Under the pieces are notes generated by a model. The model was not told where the DNA came from. It ran no database searches and saw only the letters and a list, made by a program, of their open reading frames with translations. This document shows, in pieces, positions 35,701 through 44,045 of a DNA stretch of 64,000 bases (positions are counted from its first letter, which is position 1; every line of letters starts with the position of its first letter). Position numbers and translations under genes: made by a program. Source of the DNA: Pantoea sp. (GTDB taxonomy: Bacteria > Pseudomonadota > Gammaproteobacteria > Enterobacterales > Enterobacteriaceae); contig NZ_JAPWKD010000002.1 of assembly GCF_028283705.1 (NCBI RefSeq), forward strand, positions 248,001 through 312,000. Direction: 5' to 3'.

Positions 35701-36672
35701 ATGGAAAGTAAAGTTTCCCAGTCTGGAAACAATGCAATCAATCGCAGCGATAATGCGGTGCTGGCATTAAGTAATATCGATTTAAAATTGTTGCGTGTAT
35801 TTAAATGCGTGGTGGAAGCCGGTGGATTAACCGCGGCCAGCCATGAGCTGAATATTGGTCTGGCGGCGATCAGTAAGCAGGTTTCCGATTTGGAAATTCG
35901 TCTGGGTATGACACTGTGCAGCCGCGGGCGAGAAGGCTTTGAACTGACGCAGTACGGCATCAATGTCTATCAGGCGACGCTGGAGCTGTTTGTCTCCCTC
36001 AATCTGTTCCGTGAACGCCTGCACAACAGCCGCAACGAGCTGCTGGGCGACATCGCCATTTGCGTGGTGGATAACACCATTTCCGATCCACAATCGCCGG
36101 TCACCAGCGCGGTGCAGCAGTTGCACCAGAATGCACCAAAGGTGCAAATCCGGCTGCAAACGGCGCAATTAGATGATATTGAACGCGGTATTAGCGAAGG
36201 ACGATTTCATTGCGGCATCGCGCCAGTTTATGAAATGAAAAGTGATTTCGATTACTTCCCGTTATATAAAGAATATTCGAAATTATATTGTTCCGCGAGT
36301 CACCCGCTTTATTCCGGCAGTCGTGATCATAAAATACCAGTGGAATTATTACGTGAACAAAAAGTCATAAATCATTTATATGTCACACCACGTGATGCAC
36401 GCCGCCTGATTCCATTACACGACAGCGGGGTACAGGCCGTTCAGGTTGAATCCGTTGCCATGCTGATTCTGACCGGACACTTTATTGGTTATTTACCTGA
36501 ACACTACGCGGCTGCGTTTATTGCGCGCGGTCAGCTGTGTGAATTGGGTGATGAATCGATACGCATGGAAAATCCGTTCTGCCTGATGATGAAGAAAGGC
36601 CGCAAAATAAACCCGATTATCCGGCTGTTTATGCAGGCACTGGCGATCCCGGAGACGGAAGCGACGCACTGA
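35701..36672 (+). CDS. LysR-type transcriptional regulator (guanidino cluster, right)
   Basis: 323 residues: a 25-residue leader, LysR helix-turn-helix (IDLKLLRVFKCVVEAGGLTAASHELNIGLAAISKQVSDLEIRLG) at about 26-70, then an effector domain with GHFIGYLPEHYA shared with the left-flank LysR. Divergent from the ArgH-like operon over 146 AT-rich bases, so it probably controls it. Bases 36160-36500 are visibly AT-rich with many TTA, ATA and AAA codons, unlike the GC-rich neighbours, which hints at foreign origin. Confidence 0.9.
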   Translation: MESKVSQSGNNAINRSDNAVLALSNIDLKLLRVFKCVVEAGGLTAASHELNIGLAAISKQVSDLEIRLGMTLCSRGREGFELTQYGINVYQATLELFVSLNLFRERLHNSRNELLGDIAICVVDNTISDPQSPVTSAVQQLHQNAPKVQIRLQTAQLDDIERGISEGRFHCGIAPVYEMKSDFDYFPLYKEYSKLYCSASHPLYSGSRDHKIPVELLREQKVINHLYVTPRDARRLIPLHDSGVQAVQVESVAMLILTGHFIGYLPEHYAAAFIARGQLCELGDESIRMENPFCLMMKKGRKINPIIRLFMQALAIPETEATH

Positions 36673-36686
36673 AATGGTGCAAAAGC

Positions 36687-36702
36687 GCGCGATAAATCGC
36701 GC
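36687..36702. repeat. REP-like palindrome (half element)
   Basis: GCGCGAT-AA-ATCGCGC, followed by CGCC rather than the usual CGCTAC. It lies between the convergent LysR and GNAT genes. Confidence 0.65.
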
Positions 36703-36723
36703 CGCCAGGGTATGAGCAGCCCT

Positions 36724-37182
36724 TTATGACCCCGTAAAAACCTTGCCGAGACACTGCGCCATCTCGTTGCCGACATAATGTCCGAAAGGGGCAATCGGCT
36801 GATAACCCTGACGGGCATAAAACGCCAGCGCACGCTGATTCACTTTGCGCGTTTCCAGCCACATCGCCTGATAACCCTGCGCCCGCGCCTGCTGTTCCAG
36901 AAACTGCAAAACCGCTACACCGATGCCCTGCCCGCCACTTAACGCATACATCCGCTTCAGTTCGGCGATACCCGGTTGCAGCGGACGAAACGCGCCACAA
37001 CCCACCGGCCTGCGCTGAGCATCGCGCGCAATGGCAAAGCAACTGCCGGGTTGCTGCATCGCGTCCGGGTCAAAACTGGCGCGCCCGCTGCTGCCAGTGA
37101 GCTGCGCCAGCGTAGTGGATAAGCGATCCAGCAGCCAGTCGGCATCCGGCTGTTGAATCGACTCCTGCGCCACCACAATCAT
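36724..37182 (-). CDS. GNAT family N-acetyltransferase
   Basis: 152-residue GNAT domain. Acetyl-CoA loop region LKRMYALSGGQGIGVAVLQFLEQQARAQGY (the R/Q-x-x-G-x-G/A motif appears as GGQGIG), then LETRKVNQRALAFYARQGYQPI. Transfers an acetyl group from acetyl-CoA to an amine; substrate unknown. Last gene of a three-gene minus-strand operon; its start overlaps the stop of the preceding acetyltransferase gene by four bases. Confidence 0.85.
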   Translation of the reverse strand: MIVVAQESIQQPDADWLLDRLSTTLAQLTGSSGRASFDPDAMQQPGSCFAIARDAQRRPVGCGAFRPLQPGIAELKRMYALSGGQGIGVAVLQFLEQQARAQGYQAMWLETRKVNQRALAFYARQGYQPIAPFGHYVGNEMAQCLGKVFTGS

Positions 37183-37706
37183 GCGGGTGCCCGCAGCGTC
37201 TTAAACATCACGGTAGTGGCATCCAGTACGCCTTCCGTGGACTCGGCATAGTACGGAATGGAACCGGCAATCTGCCAGTCAAGCGACAGATAGAGGGCCG
37301 TCGCCACATCACCGCTACGCGTATCCAGCACCAGCAAGGTTTTCCCTTTATCTGCCGCCAGTTGTTCTGCCTGCTGCATCAGGCGTCGGGCAATCCCCTG
37401 ACGACGAGCACGCGGATGCACCAGCAATTTGCTGATCTCGGCACGGTGACGACCATTGGGCATCGCGCTATAGCCCACCATCACCGTCGCCACGATCTCT
37501 CCGTGCAGACGCGCCACCAGCAGCTGATTATCGCCACTGGCAAGGCTGAAAATTTTGTCCTGCCAGAAACGCTCAATCACCGCCCGATCGCTGGCGTCGA
37601 TAAAACCCACGCTGGCCCCATCTGCCACGCAGCCCTGCAAAACATCACACAACGCGCCAATTAAGGGTTGCGCCTGGCTGGCACTAAGCTGTTCGATCTC
37701 AATCAT
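37179..37706 (-). CDS. GNAT family N-acetyltransferase
   Basis: 175 residues. Acetyl-CoA motif A is visible as AEISKLLVHPRARRQGIARRLMQQAEQLA (RRQGIA loop). The start at 37706 forms ATGA with the stop of the XRE-cupin gene, favouring it over a GTG three codons earlier. It lies between a regulator and a second GNAT. Such pairs often inactivate a toxic amine or antibiotic-like compound, but nothing here fixes the target. Confidence 0.85.
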   Translation of the reverse strand: MIEIEQLSASQAQPLIGALCDVLQGCVADGASVGFIDASDRAVIERFWQDKIFSLASGDNQLLVARLHGEIVATVMVGYSAMPNGRHRAEISKLLVHPRARRQGIARRLMQQAEQLAADKGKTLLVLDTRSGDVATALYLSLDWQIAGSIPYYAESTEGVLDATTVMFKTLRAPA

Positions 37707-38266
37707 GGTTTGCACACCACCAGAATGTAACGTGCCCCGCCCTGCGGGTGCGCGGTAAAGGAAGATTTGCCGTTCAGATGGAAACGCAGGCAGTCACCGG
37801 CCTGTAAGGTCCAGCTTTGCGATTCCATGGTGATGGTCAGTTCACCGGATTGTAACCAGATATGCTGCTCCAGCCCCTGCACCGGCGGCGCGTCATAATC
37901 GATACGCGACCCCGGTTGCAGCACCGCTTCCACCATTTCTGCTCTAAAATGAGAAGCAGGTGGCGAAACGTTACGGCGCTGAAAGCCGCTCTGCTCATCC
38001 ACCCATACCGGCTGCTGTTCGGCTGTCAGCAGCAGCAGCGCGTCCTCCTCGACCTCACTCAGTAAACGCGACATGGTGAGACCGTAGGCAACACAGAGCC
38101 GGTTAAGCAACGCTGCCGTTGGGCTGGTCTCCGCGCGCTCAATGCGCGACAATGTCGCCCGACTGATGCCGGTGGCCATCGCCAGTTCATCCAGCGACCA
38201 GCCGCGTTGCAGGCGTAATTCCGCCAGACGTGCGGCCAGACGGTCTTCGGTATCCGGTTCAGACAT
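37703..38266 (-). CDS. XRE-family regulator with C-terminal cupin
   Basis: 187 residues: helix-turn-helix at about 10-65 (RLAELRLQRGWSLDELAMATGISRATLSRIERAETSPTAALLNRLC) and a cupin_2 beta-barrel at about 110-185 (LEQHIWLQSGELTITMESQSWTLQAGDCLRFHLNG). Same architecture as PuuR-type regulators that sense small metabolites. First gene of the operon with two GNAT genes, hence likely their regulator. CATATGTG/CATATGAG-type inverted motifs lie just upstream (38277-38305). Confidence 0.87.
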   Translation of the reverse strand: MSEPDTEDRLAARLAELRLQRGWSLDELAMATGISRATLSRIERAETSPTAALLNRLCVAYGLTMSRLLSEVEEDALLLLTAEQQPVWVDEQSGFQRRNVSPPASHFRAEMVEAVLQPGSRIDYDAPPVQGLEQHIWLQSGELTITMESQSWTLQAGDCLRFHLNGKSSFTAHPQGGARYILVVCKP

Positions 38267-38276
38267 GATAACCTCT

Positions 38277-38305
38277 CATATGTGGATTTTATTTCTCATA
38301 TGTGA
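38277..38305. promoter_or_regulatory. Possible operator upstream of XRE-cupin operon
   Basis: CTCATATGTG and CTCATATGTGAG recur about 18 bases apart; the second contains the palindrome CTCATATGTGAG with one mismatch. Position 10-40 bases before the gene suggests an autoregulatory site. Confidence 0.45.
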
Positions 38306-38416
38306 GATAAAGCCTGAAAACATGACCCGCGTCAACTTGTACAATAAAAAATTCATTGTACAAGTTTGCAACCACAGTTATGGTGAGGTATCGCAGGTCA
38401 GTAGATTGAGGAAGAT

Positions 38417-39154
38417 ATGGCCTTATACAGTATCGGTGACGTTGCCGAACGCTGTGGAATCAATCCGGTAACACTTCGCGCATGGCAGCGACGTTACGGT
38501 CTGTTAAAGCCCCAGCGCACCGAAGGCGGTCACCGACAGTTTGATGATGAAGATGTTCAGCGCATTGAAGAGATCAAGCGCTGGATAGAAAGTGGTGTGC
38601 CCGTAGGTAAGGTGAAAGCCTTGCTGGAAGGGGAAAGCGTCAATGTGCATGATGGCTGGAACACGCTGCAGGAAGAACTGATGAGCGTGTTGCGCCATGT
38701 CAGACCTTCCAAGCTGCGGGCCAAAATCGCTACCATCGGGCGTGAACATCCGGTGGATGCGCTGATCGATCACGTCATTGTGCCGGTGCGCCAGCGTCTC
38801 GGGCTGGATCAGAATACCGCACGTACCATGTGCAGCCTGCTGGATGGCGCGTTAATTGACTACGTGACGTTTTGCCTGACCGGCTCACGTAAAAAAGCCG
38901 GGAAAGATGCGCTGATGATCGGCTGGGGCGTGGAAGATCGCACACGCATCTGGCTGGAAGCCTGGCGGCTGTCGCAGCTGGGATGGCGGATGGATGTGCT
39001 GGCAGAACCGTTGGAACTGCCGCGCCCGGAGTTGTTTCCCGGTCAGAATCTGTTTGTCTGGACAGGAAAAAAACTGACCCGCCGTCAGCATGAGCAACTG
39101 GAACACTGGCAGGCGCAGGGCTTTAATATCCACCTGCACGATCCGACGCAGTAA
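38417..39154 (+). CDS. mlrA: MerR-family regulator of csgD/curli
   Basis: 245 residues, clearly E. coli MlrA (YehV): [40 protein letters not shown] forms the MerR helix-turn-helix, followed by a cobalamin-binding-like fold with B12 motif absent. In E. coli it activates csgD with RpoS and is part of the c-di-GMP/biofilm cascade. ATG 38417 with GAGGAAG upstream. Followed by yohO and the yehWXY-osmF operon, as in E. coli. Confidence 0.94.
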   Translation: MALYSIGDVAERCGINPVTLRAWQRRYGLLKPQRTEGGHRQFDDEDVQRIEEIKRWIESGVPVGKVKALLEGESVNVHDGWNTLQEELMSVLRHVRPSKLRAKIATIGREHPVDALIDHVIVPVRQRLGLDQNTARTMCSLLDGALIDYVTFCLTGSRKKAGKDALMIGWGVEDRTRIWLEAWRLSQLGWRMDVLAEPLELPRPELFPGQNLFVWTGKKLTRRQHEQLEHWQAQGFNIHLHDPTQ

Positions 39155-39232
39155 AAACGCACACATCGGCCTTTGCCTCAGCGGATGTGCGCGTTATCAT
39201 GCCGCCCTCCATGACTTTTTTCAGGTTTCGAC

Positions 39233-39340
39233 ATGAACTGGCAAAAAATCTTCATCTCCACCCTGTTTGCCGTGATGGCGCTCGGTGGTATGGGCGGCCT
39301 GATGCTGGTTGGCTACAGCCTTATCCTTCACGCCAACTAA
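39233..39340 (+). CDS. yohO: Small single-pass membrane protein YohO
   Basis: 35 residues beginning [22 protein letters not shown], followed by a short tail [13 protein letters not shown]. It is one hydrophobic helix and has the same length and GGxGGxMLxGYxxIL pattern as E. coli YohO. Position between mlrA and yehW is also conserved. Start preceded by CAGG at 39222. Its last 20 bases overlap the 3' end of yehW on the other strand. Function unknown. Confidence 0.88.
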   Translation: MNWQKIFISTLFAVMALGGMGGLMLVGYSLILHAN

Positions 39341-40052
39341 GCCAGCGCTGCAACCGCTCCAGCGCGCGATCGCACACCAGCGCCAGCAACGCCACCAGCA
39401 CCGCCCCCTGAATGATGTAGGCGGTGTTGAATCCGCTCAGGCCGATTATCACCGGCGATCCCAGACTTTCCGCACCAACCGTTGACGCAATCGCCGCCGT
39501 ACCGATGTTGATCATCACCGAAGTACGAATCCCGGCCATGATCACAGGCGCAGCCAGGGCCAGCTCAATTTGCCATAAACGCCGCCATGGCCCCATGCCA
39601 AGACCGGTGGCGATTTCGCGATTGCTGGCGGGTACGCTATCCAGCCCGGCGAGGGTACCCTGCAAAATCGGCAGCAAACCATACAGAAACAACGCGATCA
39701 CCGCAGGCAGCGTGCCAAATCCCATCACCGGCACCGCGATAGCCAGTACCGCCACTGGCGGAAAAGTTTGACCGGCGGCGGCCAGTGTTTCCAGCAATGG
39801 GCGAAAGGGCCGTCCGCTCTGGCGCGTGGCAAACACCGCGCAACTCACCCCGACCACCATCGCCAGTACGCTGGCGCTGACCACCAGCCACAAATGCGCC
39901 AGCGCCAGTCGCCAGAAACTGTCCTGCTGATATAAAGGCCGCTCCAGCTGCGGAAACCAGGCGCTAAACAGCGGCGCGCTGTATGGCAATCCCCACAGCA
40001 GCAACAGAAATAGCGCCAGCAGCCAGCTCAGCGGATCTTTGAGCCAGCGCAT
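39321..40052 (-). CDS. yehW: Osmoprotectant ABC transporter permease YehW
   Basis: 243-residue permease of the glycine betaine/OpuC family, six hydrophobic segments, with the EAA-like loop [26 protein letters not shown]. Partner of YehY in the channel. Its ATG overlaps the yehX stop by one base. Last gene of the osmF-yehY-yehX-yehW operon. In E. coli the operon is RpoS-dependent and the transporter has low betaine affinity. Confidence 0.93.
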   Translation of the reverse strand: MRWLKDPLSWLLALFLLLLWGLPYSAPLFSAWFPQLERPLYQQDSFWRLALAHLWLVVSASVLAMVVGVSCAVFATRQSGRPFRPLLETLAAAGQTFPPVAVLAIAVPVMGFGTLPAVIALFLYGLLPILQGTLAGLDSVPASNREIATGLGMGPWRRLWQIELALAAPVIMAGIRTSVMINIGTAAIASTVGAESLGSPVIIGLSGFNTAYIIQGAVLVALLALVCDRALERLQRWLSWREG

Positions 40053-40987
40053 CAGCCCGCCTCGCGCTGGTGCAGCAGATCGCTAAAATGCAGCACCCCA
40101 AGCGGTTGCTGATGCTGATCGACCACCGGCAGCTTGTCGGTACGTCGGGCAATGAACTGCGACAGCGCCTCGCGCAGCGTGAGCGCTGCGGCGATCGGCT
40201 CCGCCTCCAACCATTCCCCGCGCCGTACTGCGTTCCCGGCCCGCCCCAGTGCCAGCAAACGCACACCCAGTTCACTGTGACCAAAAAATTCGCGCGCAAA
40301 ATCGCTGGCGGGCTGAGTCAGCAGTTCGATCGGTTTGCCCTGCTGCACAATCTCCCCGCCATCCATCAGCACCAGATGATCTGCCAGCGTCAGCGCCTCG
40401 TCGATATCGTGCGTCACCAGCACGATAGTGCGGCCGGACAGCCGATGGATGCGCAGCATCTCCTGTTGCAACGCCTGCCGGTTCACCGGGTCGAGCGCAC
40501 CGAACGGCTCATCCATCAGCAATAATTCGGGATCGGCGGCCAGCGCACGTGCCACGCCGACACGCTGCTGCTGCCCGCCAGATAGCTGATGCGGATAGCG
40601 GGTGGACAGATGCGGGTCCAGATTCAGCAGCGCCAGCAGTTCCGCCACGCGCTCGCGAATGCGCGCCTGCGGCCAGCCCAGCAACGACGGCACGGTAGCG
40701 ATGTTTTTCGCCACGCTCCAGTGCGGAAACAAGCCGATGGACTGAATGGCATAGCCGATGCGCCGCCGTAACGCGCGCGCATCCATGCGTTCAATCGCCT
40801 CACCGGCGAAGCGAATTTCACCGCTATCATGCTCTACCAGCCGGTTGATCATTTTTAGCGTGGTGGATTTACCGGAACCAGAGGTGCCAATCAGCACCGT
40901 AAAGCTTCCCTTTGCAATCTGCAGCGACAGGTTGCGCACCGCCGCTTTACCGTCGAAGATTTTATTTACCTGATGAAATTCAATCAT
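40052..40987 (-). CDS. yehX: Osmoprotectant ABC transporter ATPase YehX
   Basis: 311 residues: ATPase domain with Walker [10 protein letters not shown] (about 33), signature LSGGQQQR, Walker [13 protein letters not shown], and a single C-terminal CBS-type segment ([38 protein letters not shown]) typical of OpuA/ProV-like ATPases sensing ionic strength. Start overlaps the yehY end by eight bases. Confidence 0.93.
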   Translation of the reverse strand: MIEFHQVNKIFDGKAAVRNLSLQIAKGSFTVLIGTSGSGKSTTLKMINRLVEHDSGEIRFAGEAIERMDARALRRRIGYAIQSIGLFPHWSVAKNIATVPSLLGWPQARIRERVAELLALLNLDPHLSTRYPHQLSGGQQQRVGVARALAADPELLLMDEPFGALDPVNRQALQQEMLRIHRLSGRTIVLVTHDIDEALTLADHLVLMDGGEIVQQGKPIELLTQPASDFAREFFGHSELGVRLLALGRAGNAVRRGEWLEAEPIAAALTLREALSQFIARRTDKLPVVDQHQQPLGVLHFSDLLHQREAG

Positions 40988-42146
40988 GTTGCCTCTCCAG
41001 CAGTGCCGCCACTAAACGTAGCAGCGTATCGGCGATGACCGCCAGCGCAACGACCGGGATCACCCCCAGCAGCACCAAATCCAGGGCGCTACTCAGCAAC
41101 CCCTGAAACAGAATGGCACCAAACCCCCCCGCGCCAATCAGCGCCGCAACCACCGCCAGCCCCAGCGTCTGTACCACCACCACCCGCAACCCGGACAGCC
41201 ACACCGGCAGCGCCAGCGGCAGTTCCGCATGCCAGAACTGTTGCCAGCGGCTCATCCCCATACCGCGCGCCGTTTCCCGTACCTCTGGCGGCACCTGCTG
41301 CAAACCCGCCACCACGCTGCGCACCAGCGGCAGCAACGCGTACAGCACCAGCGCAATCAGCGCCGGTGCCATGCCAATACCGGCAATGCCCCAGCGCCCG
41401 AGAACCGGGAAATGGGCAGCCAGCCCGGCCAATGGCGCAATCAGCAGGCCAAACAACGCTACCGAGGGGATGGTTTGAATCAGGTTCAGCACGCTAAAAG
41501 CCGCCTGCTGCCCGCGTGTGCGTCGGGCAATGAGGATGCCGAGCGGCAGGCCAATCAGCAGCGTTGGCAGCAGCGTGCCACCGAGCAAGGCCAGATGCTG
41601 GCTGAAAGCCGCGTCAAAGGTCGCGCTACGGTTGGCATACTCTTTTAACAGGGAAAGTTGATTGAGATGGCCGCTCAGCAACAGGCCAAGTGGTAACAAC
41701 CACATTTGCAGATTGAGCAGGATGCGCCATGTGGTTTGCGGGCTGAGCTGACGAATCGCCTCTGCCGCCAGCAGCAGTGCCAGTGCCGCCACGCTCCAGA
41801 AACCGCTACCAAAAGCGGTGCGCGCCAGCCGGCTGCCACTCTGCGCCAGGATCGTCGCATGATGTCCACCCAGCCAGATCAGCAACGTAAACAGGCATTC
41901 GGCACTCACCAGCAGCAGCAATGCGGTGCGGCGGCCGGGCTGGCACCACAACAACAGCCAGAGTGCCAGCAAAGGAAGCAGCAGCCCTCCCCCCAATGGA
42001 ATCTGCCACAGCAACAGCGGCTGGCCTGACACCAGCCGATTGGCGGCATAACTGAGCAGCGGCAGCGTGGCAAACGTCAGGCTTAGCAGCACCACCAGCA
42101 GCAGAATCACCGGTTGCTGGCGTGGCCTTTGCGTGATCAATGCCAC
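40980..42146 (-). CDS. yehY: Osmoprotectant ABC transporter permease YehY
   Basis: 388 residues, matching E. coli YehY (385): an N-terminal set of extra membrane helices, then the permease core (GLPLGILIARRTRGQQAAFSVLNLIQTIPSVALFGLLIAPLAGL) and GMGMSRWQQFWHAELPLALP loop. Starts with GTG at 42146, three bases after the osmF stop; no better start is seen. Pairs with YehW. Confidence 0.93.
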   Translation of the reverse strand: MALITQRPRQQPVILLLVVLLSLTFATLPLLSYAANRLVSGQPLLLWQIPLGGGLLLPLLALWLLLWCQPGRRTALLLLVSAECLFTLLIWLGGHHATILAQSGSRLARTAFGSGFWSVAALALLLAAEAIRQLSPQTTWRILLNLQMWLLPLGLLLSGHLNQLSLLKEYANRSATFDAAFSQHLALLGGTLLPTLLIGLPLGILIARRTRGQQAAFSVLNLIQTIPSVALFGLLIAPLAGLAAHFPVLGRWGIAGIGMAPALIALVLYALLPLVRSVVAGLQQVPPEVRETARGMGMSRWQQFWHAELPLALPVWLSGLRVVVVQTLGLAVVAALIGAGGFGAILFQGLLSSALDLVLLGVIPVVALAVIADTLLRLVAALLERQHD

Positions 42147-42149
42147 GCG

Positions 42150-43058
42150 TTACAGCAACTTATTCTGCTGTAGCCACGTTTTAGCCACCTGACTGGCATC
42201 CTGACCCTCCACCGCGATCTGCGCGTTAAGCTGTTGCAGCGTCTTTTCGTCGAGTTTGCTGAACACCGGCTGTAGCCAGCTGGCAATCTCAGGATATTGC
42301 TTCAGCACGACATCGCGGATCACCGGGGTGGGCGCGTAAATCGGCTGTACTCCTTTCGGATCGGTCAACGTTTGCAGCCCCAGCGCCGCGACCGGGCCAT
42401 CAGTACCGTAAGCCATCGCCGCATTCACCCCGGAAGTTTGCTGCGCCGCCGCTTTGATGGTCACCGCCGTATCGCCGCCCGCCAGCGACAGTAGCTGTGA
42501 CTGATCAAGTTTGAAATCATAGGCTTTTTCAAACGCCGGTAACGCATCGCTGCGCTCAATAAATTCTGCCGAAGCCGCCAGTTTGAAGGTGCCACCTTTT
42601 TTCAGATACTGGCTCAAATCCGCCAGCGAGGTGAGTTTGTTTTTCTCAGCGACATCGCTGCGTACCGCGATGGTCCAGGTGTTGTTGGCGGGTGCAGGGG
42701 TCAGCCAGACCAGATGATTTTTCTCCGCATCCAGGGTTTTGACCTTCTCATAACCCTGCTGCGCATTCTTCCACGCCGGATCTTTCTCATCATTAAAGAA
42801 AAATGCCCCGTTACCGGTGTATTCAGGATAGATATCCAGCGCTCCGGCGGTAATGGCACCGCGTACCACCTGGGTGGTGCCAAGCTGAATTTTGTTAACC
42901 GTGGGCACCCCGTGCTTGTTCAGCACCTGTAAAATAATATTGCCGAGCAGCGAACCTTCCGTATCAATCTTTGAACCCACCCGCACCGGATCCGCCGCCT
43001 GCGCTGCGCCAACACTCATTGCCAATGCTATCAGTCCCAGTAAACCCTGCTTAATCAT
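42150..43058 (-). CDS. osmF: Osmoprotectant-binding periplasmic protein OsmF (YehZ)
   Basis: 302 residues from ATG 43058, which gives a clean signal peptide (KQGLLGLIALAMSVGAAQA, cut after residue about 21). The mature part follows E. coli OsmF closely (VRVGSKIDTEGSLLGNIILQVL, TYPEYTGNG-type YPEYTGNGAFFF, PANNTWTIAVR). Betaine-binding OpuAC-type protein. First gene of the operon. Longer in-frame starts upstream would bury the signal. Confidence 0.95.
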   Translation of the reverse strand: MIKQGLLGLIALAMSVGAAQAADPVRVGSKIDTEGSLLGNIILQVLNKHGVPTVNKIQLGTTQVVRGAITAGALDIYPEYTGNGAFFFNDEKDPAWKNAQQGYEKVKTLDAEKNHLVWLTPAPANNTWTIAVRSDVAEKNKLTSLADLSQYLKKGGTFKLAASAEFIERSDALPAFEKAYDFKLDQSQLLSLAGGDTAVTIKAAAQQTSGVNAAMAYGTDGPVAALGLQTLTDPKGVQPIYAPTPVIRDVVLKQYPEIASWLQPVFSKLDEKTLQQLNAQIAVEGQDASQVAKTWLQQNKLL

Positions 43059-43326
43059 GCCGTTCACCCTCGGTATTGTTATCGTATGTTGAGTTACAAG
43101 CGTAGCCTGGCGAACCGGGATGGGCGCGGTCAAGTGCGCCAGGGGCTTTCACTTCGCTCAATTTCTGCTAGCCATTTCAAATCAGTTATAATCAATTCGC
43201 AGTTCATATAACCAAATGGAATTTTTCAGCAGCGAACTGAGGATGTTCGGCATCAAAGATGTTGCACGCGAGTTAAGCTCATGCTCACCAGCACCGGAAT
43301 GGTGGTGGTAGCGCATTTAGAGGTGA

Positions 43327-43860
43327 TTAGGCCGTGATCTGAAAAGCGTTCAGCGTGGCGGGAATACGCGCGAAGGTGTAGAGAAACCATGGAGTGAACT
43401 GAGCCGGTTGCTGGGCGATTTCCTGCTGGATTTGCGCCACGGAACGGTAGCACCAGGCGTCGGCTTCTTCCGGGTTTAGCTCGGGCTGCTCATCGCTGAT
43501 AGCAAAAAACACGTGACCATATTCATGTTCTGTCAGGCCATTGCTGAGTGGCAGGTTGTAGCTCAGTTCAAATACCGGGGTCAGCGTCAGCGTCAGCCCC
43601 ATCTCTTCGCGCAAGCGGCGTTCCGCGGCAGCGCGCGTCGATTCCTGTGGATAGGGATGACCGCAACAGGTGTTGCTCCACAATCCACCGCAGTGATATT
43701 TACCACTGGCACGTCGTTGCAGTAGCAGTTCATGCCGCGAGTTAAATACGTAAACCGTTACCGCACGATGCAGTAATCCTTTTTCATGAACTTCCAGCTT
43801 TTCCATCTTGCCGGTGGGACGATCGAGGTGGTCAACGAGAATAACTTCTATAGCGGACAT
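43327..43860 (-). CDS. idi: Isopentenyl-diphosphate delta-isomerase, type I
   Basis: 177-residue Nudix-fold enzyme interconverting IPP and DMAPP. Active-site Cys in WSNTCCGHP (about residues 64-72); metal His in LLHRAVTVYVF; Nudix-like RLREEMG; and the base in HEYGHVF. ATG 43860 with AAGGAG. Monocistronic. The gene is common in carotenoid-producing Pantoea, where it is often linked to crt genes; none are visible here. Confidence 0.95.
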   Translation of the reverse strand: MSAIEVILVDHLDRPTGKMEKLEVHEKGLLHRAVTVYVFNSRHELLLQRRASGKYHCGGLWSNTCCGHPYPQESTRAAAERRLREEMGLTLTLTPVFELSYNLPLSNGLTEHEYGHVFFAISDEQPELNPEEADAWCYRSVAQIQQEIAQQPAQFTPWFLYTFARIPATLNAFQITA

Positions 43861-44045
43861 GACAACTCCTTCAGAAAAATCTCAACCATTGTACACAATC
43901 ACCACGCAGCGAGCGGCAAAAATTGCGTACATTCCGTGCGTTTCCGTAACGGAACGTTAATCTTAGCAGCCAGCATAAAAAATGGGGAATTTCTGCTTCG
44001 AAAGGAGAATCGGCAGCCCGGAATGAGCTGCCGTGCCAGGTAAGG

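Noticed and set aside
43242..43310. Short frame MFGIKDVARELSSCSPAPEWWW between osmF and idi
   Set aside because: The start has no properly spaced ribosome-binding site, and I recognise no family. LacI-like IKDVAR at the start is too short to support a gene remnant.
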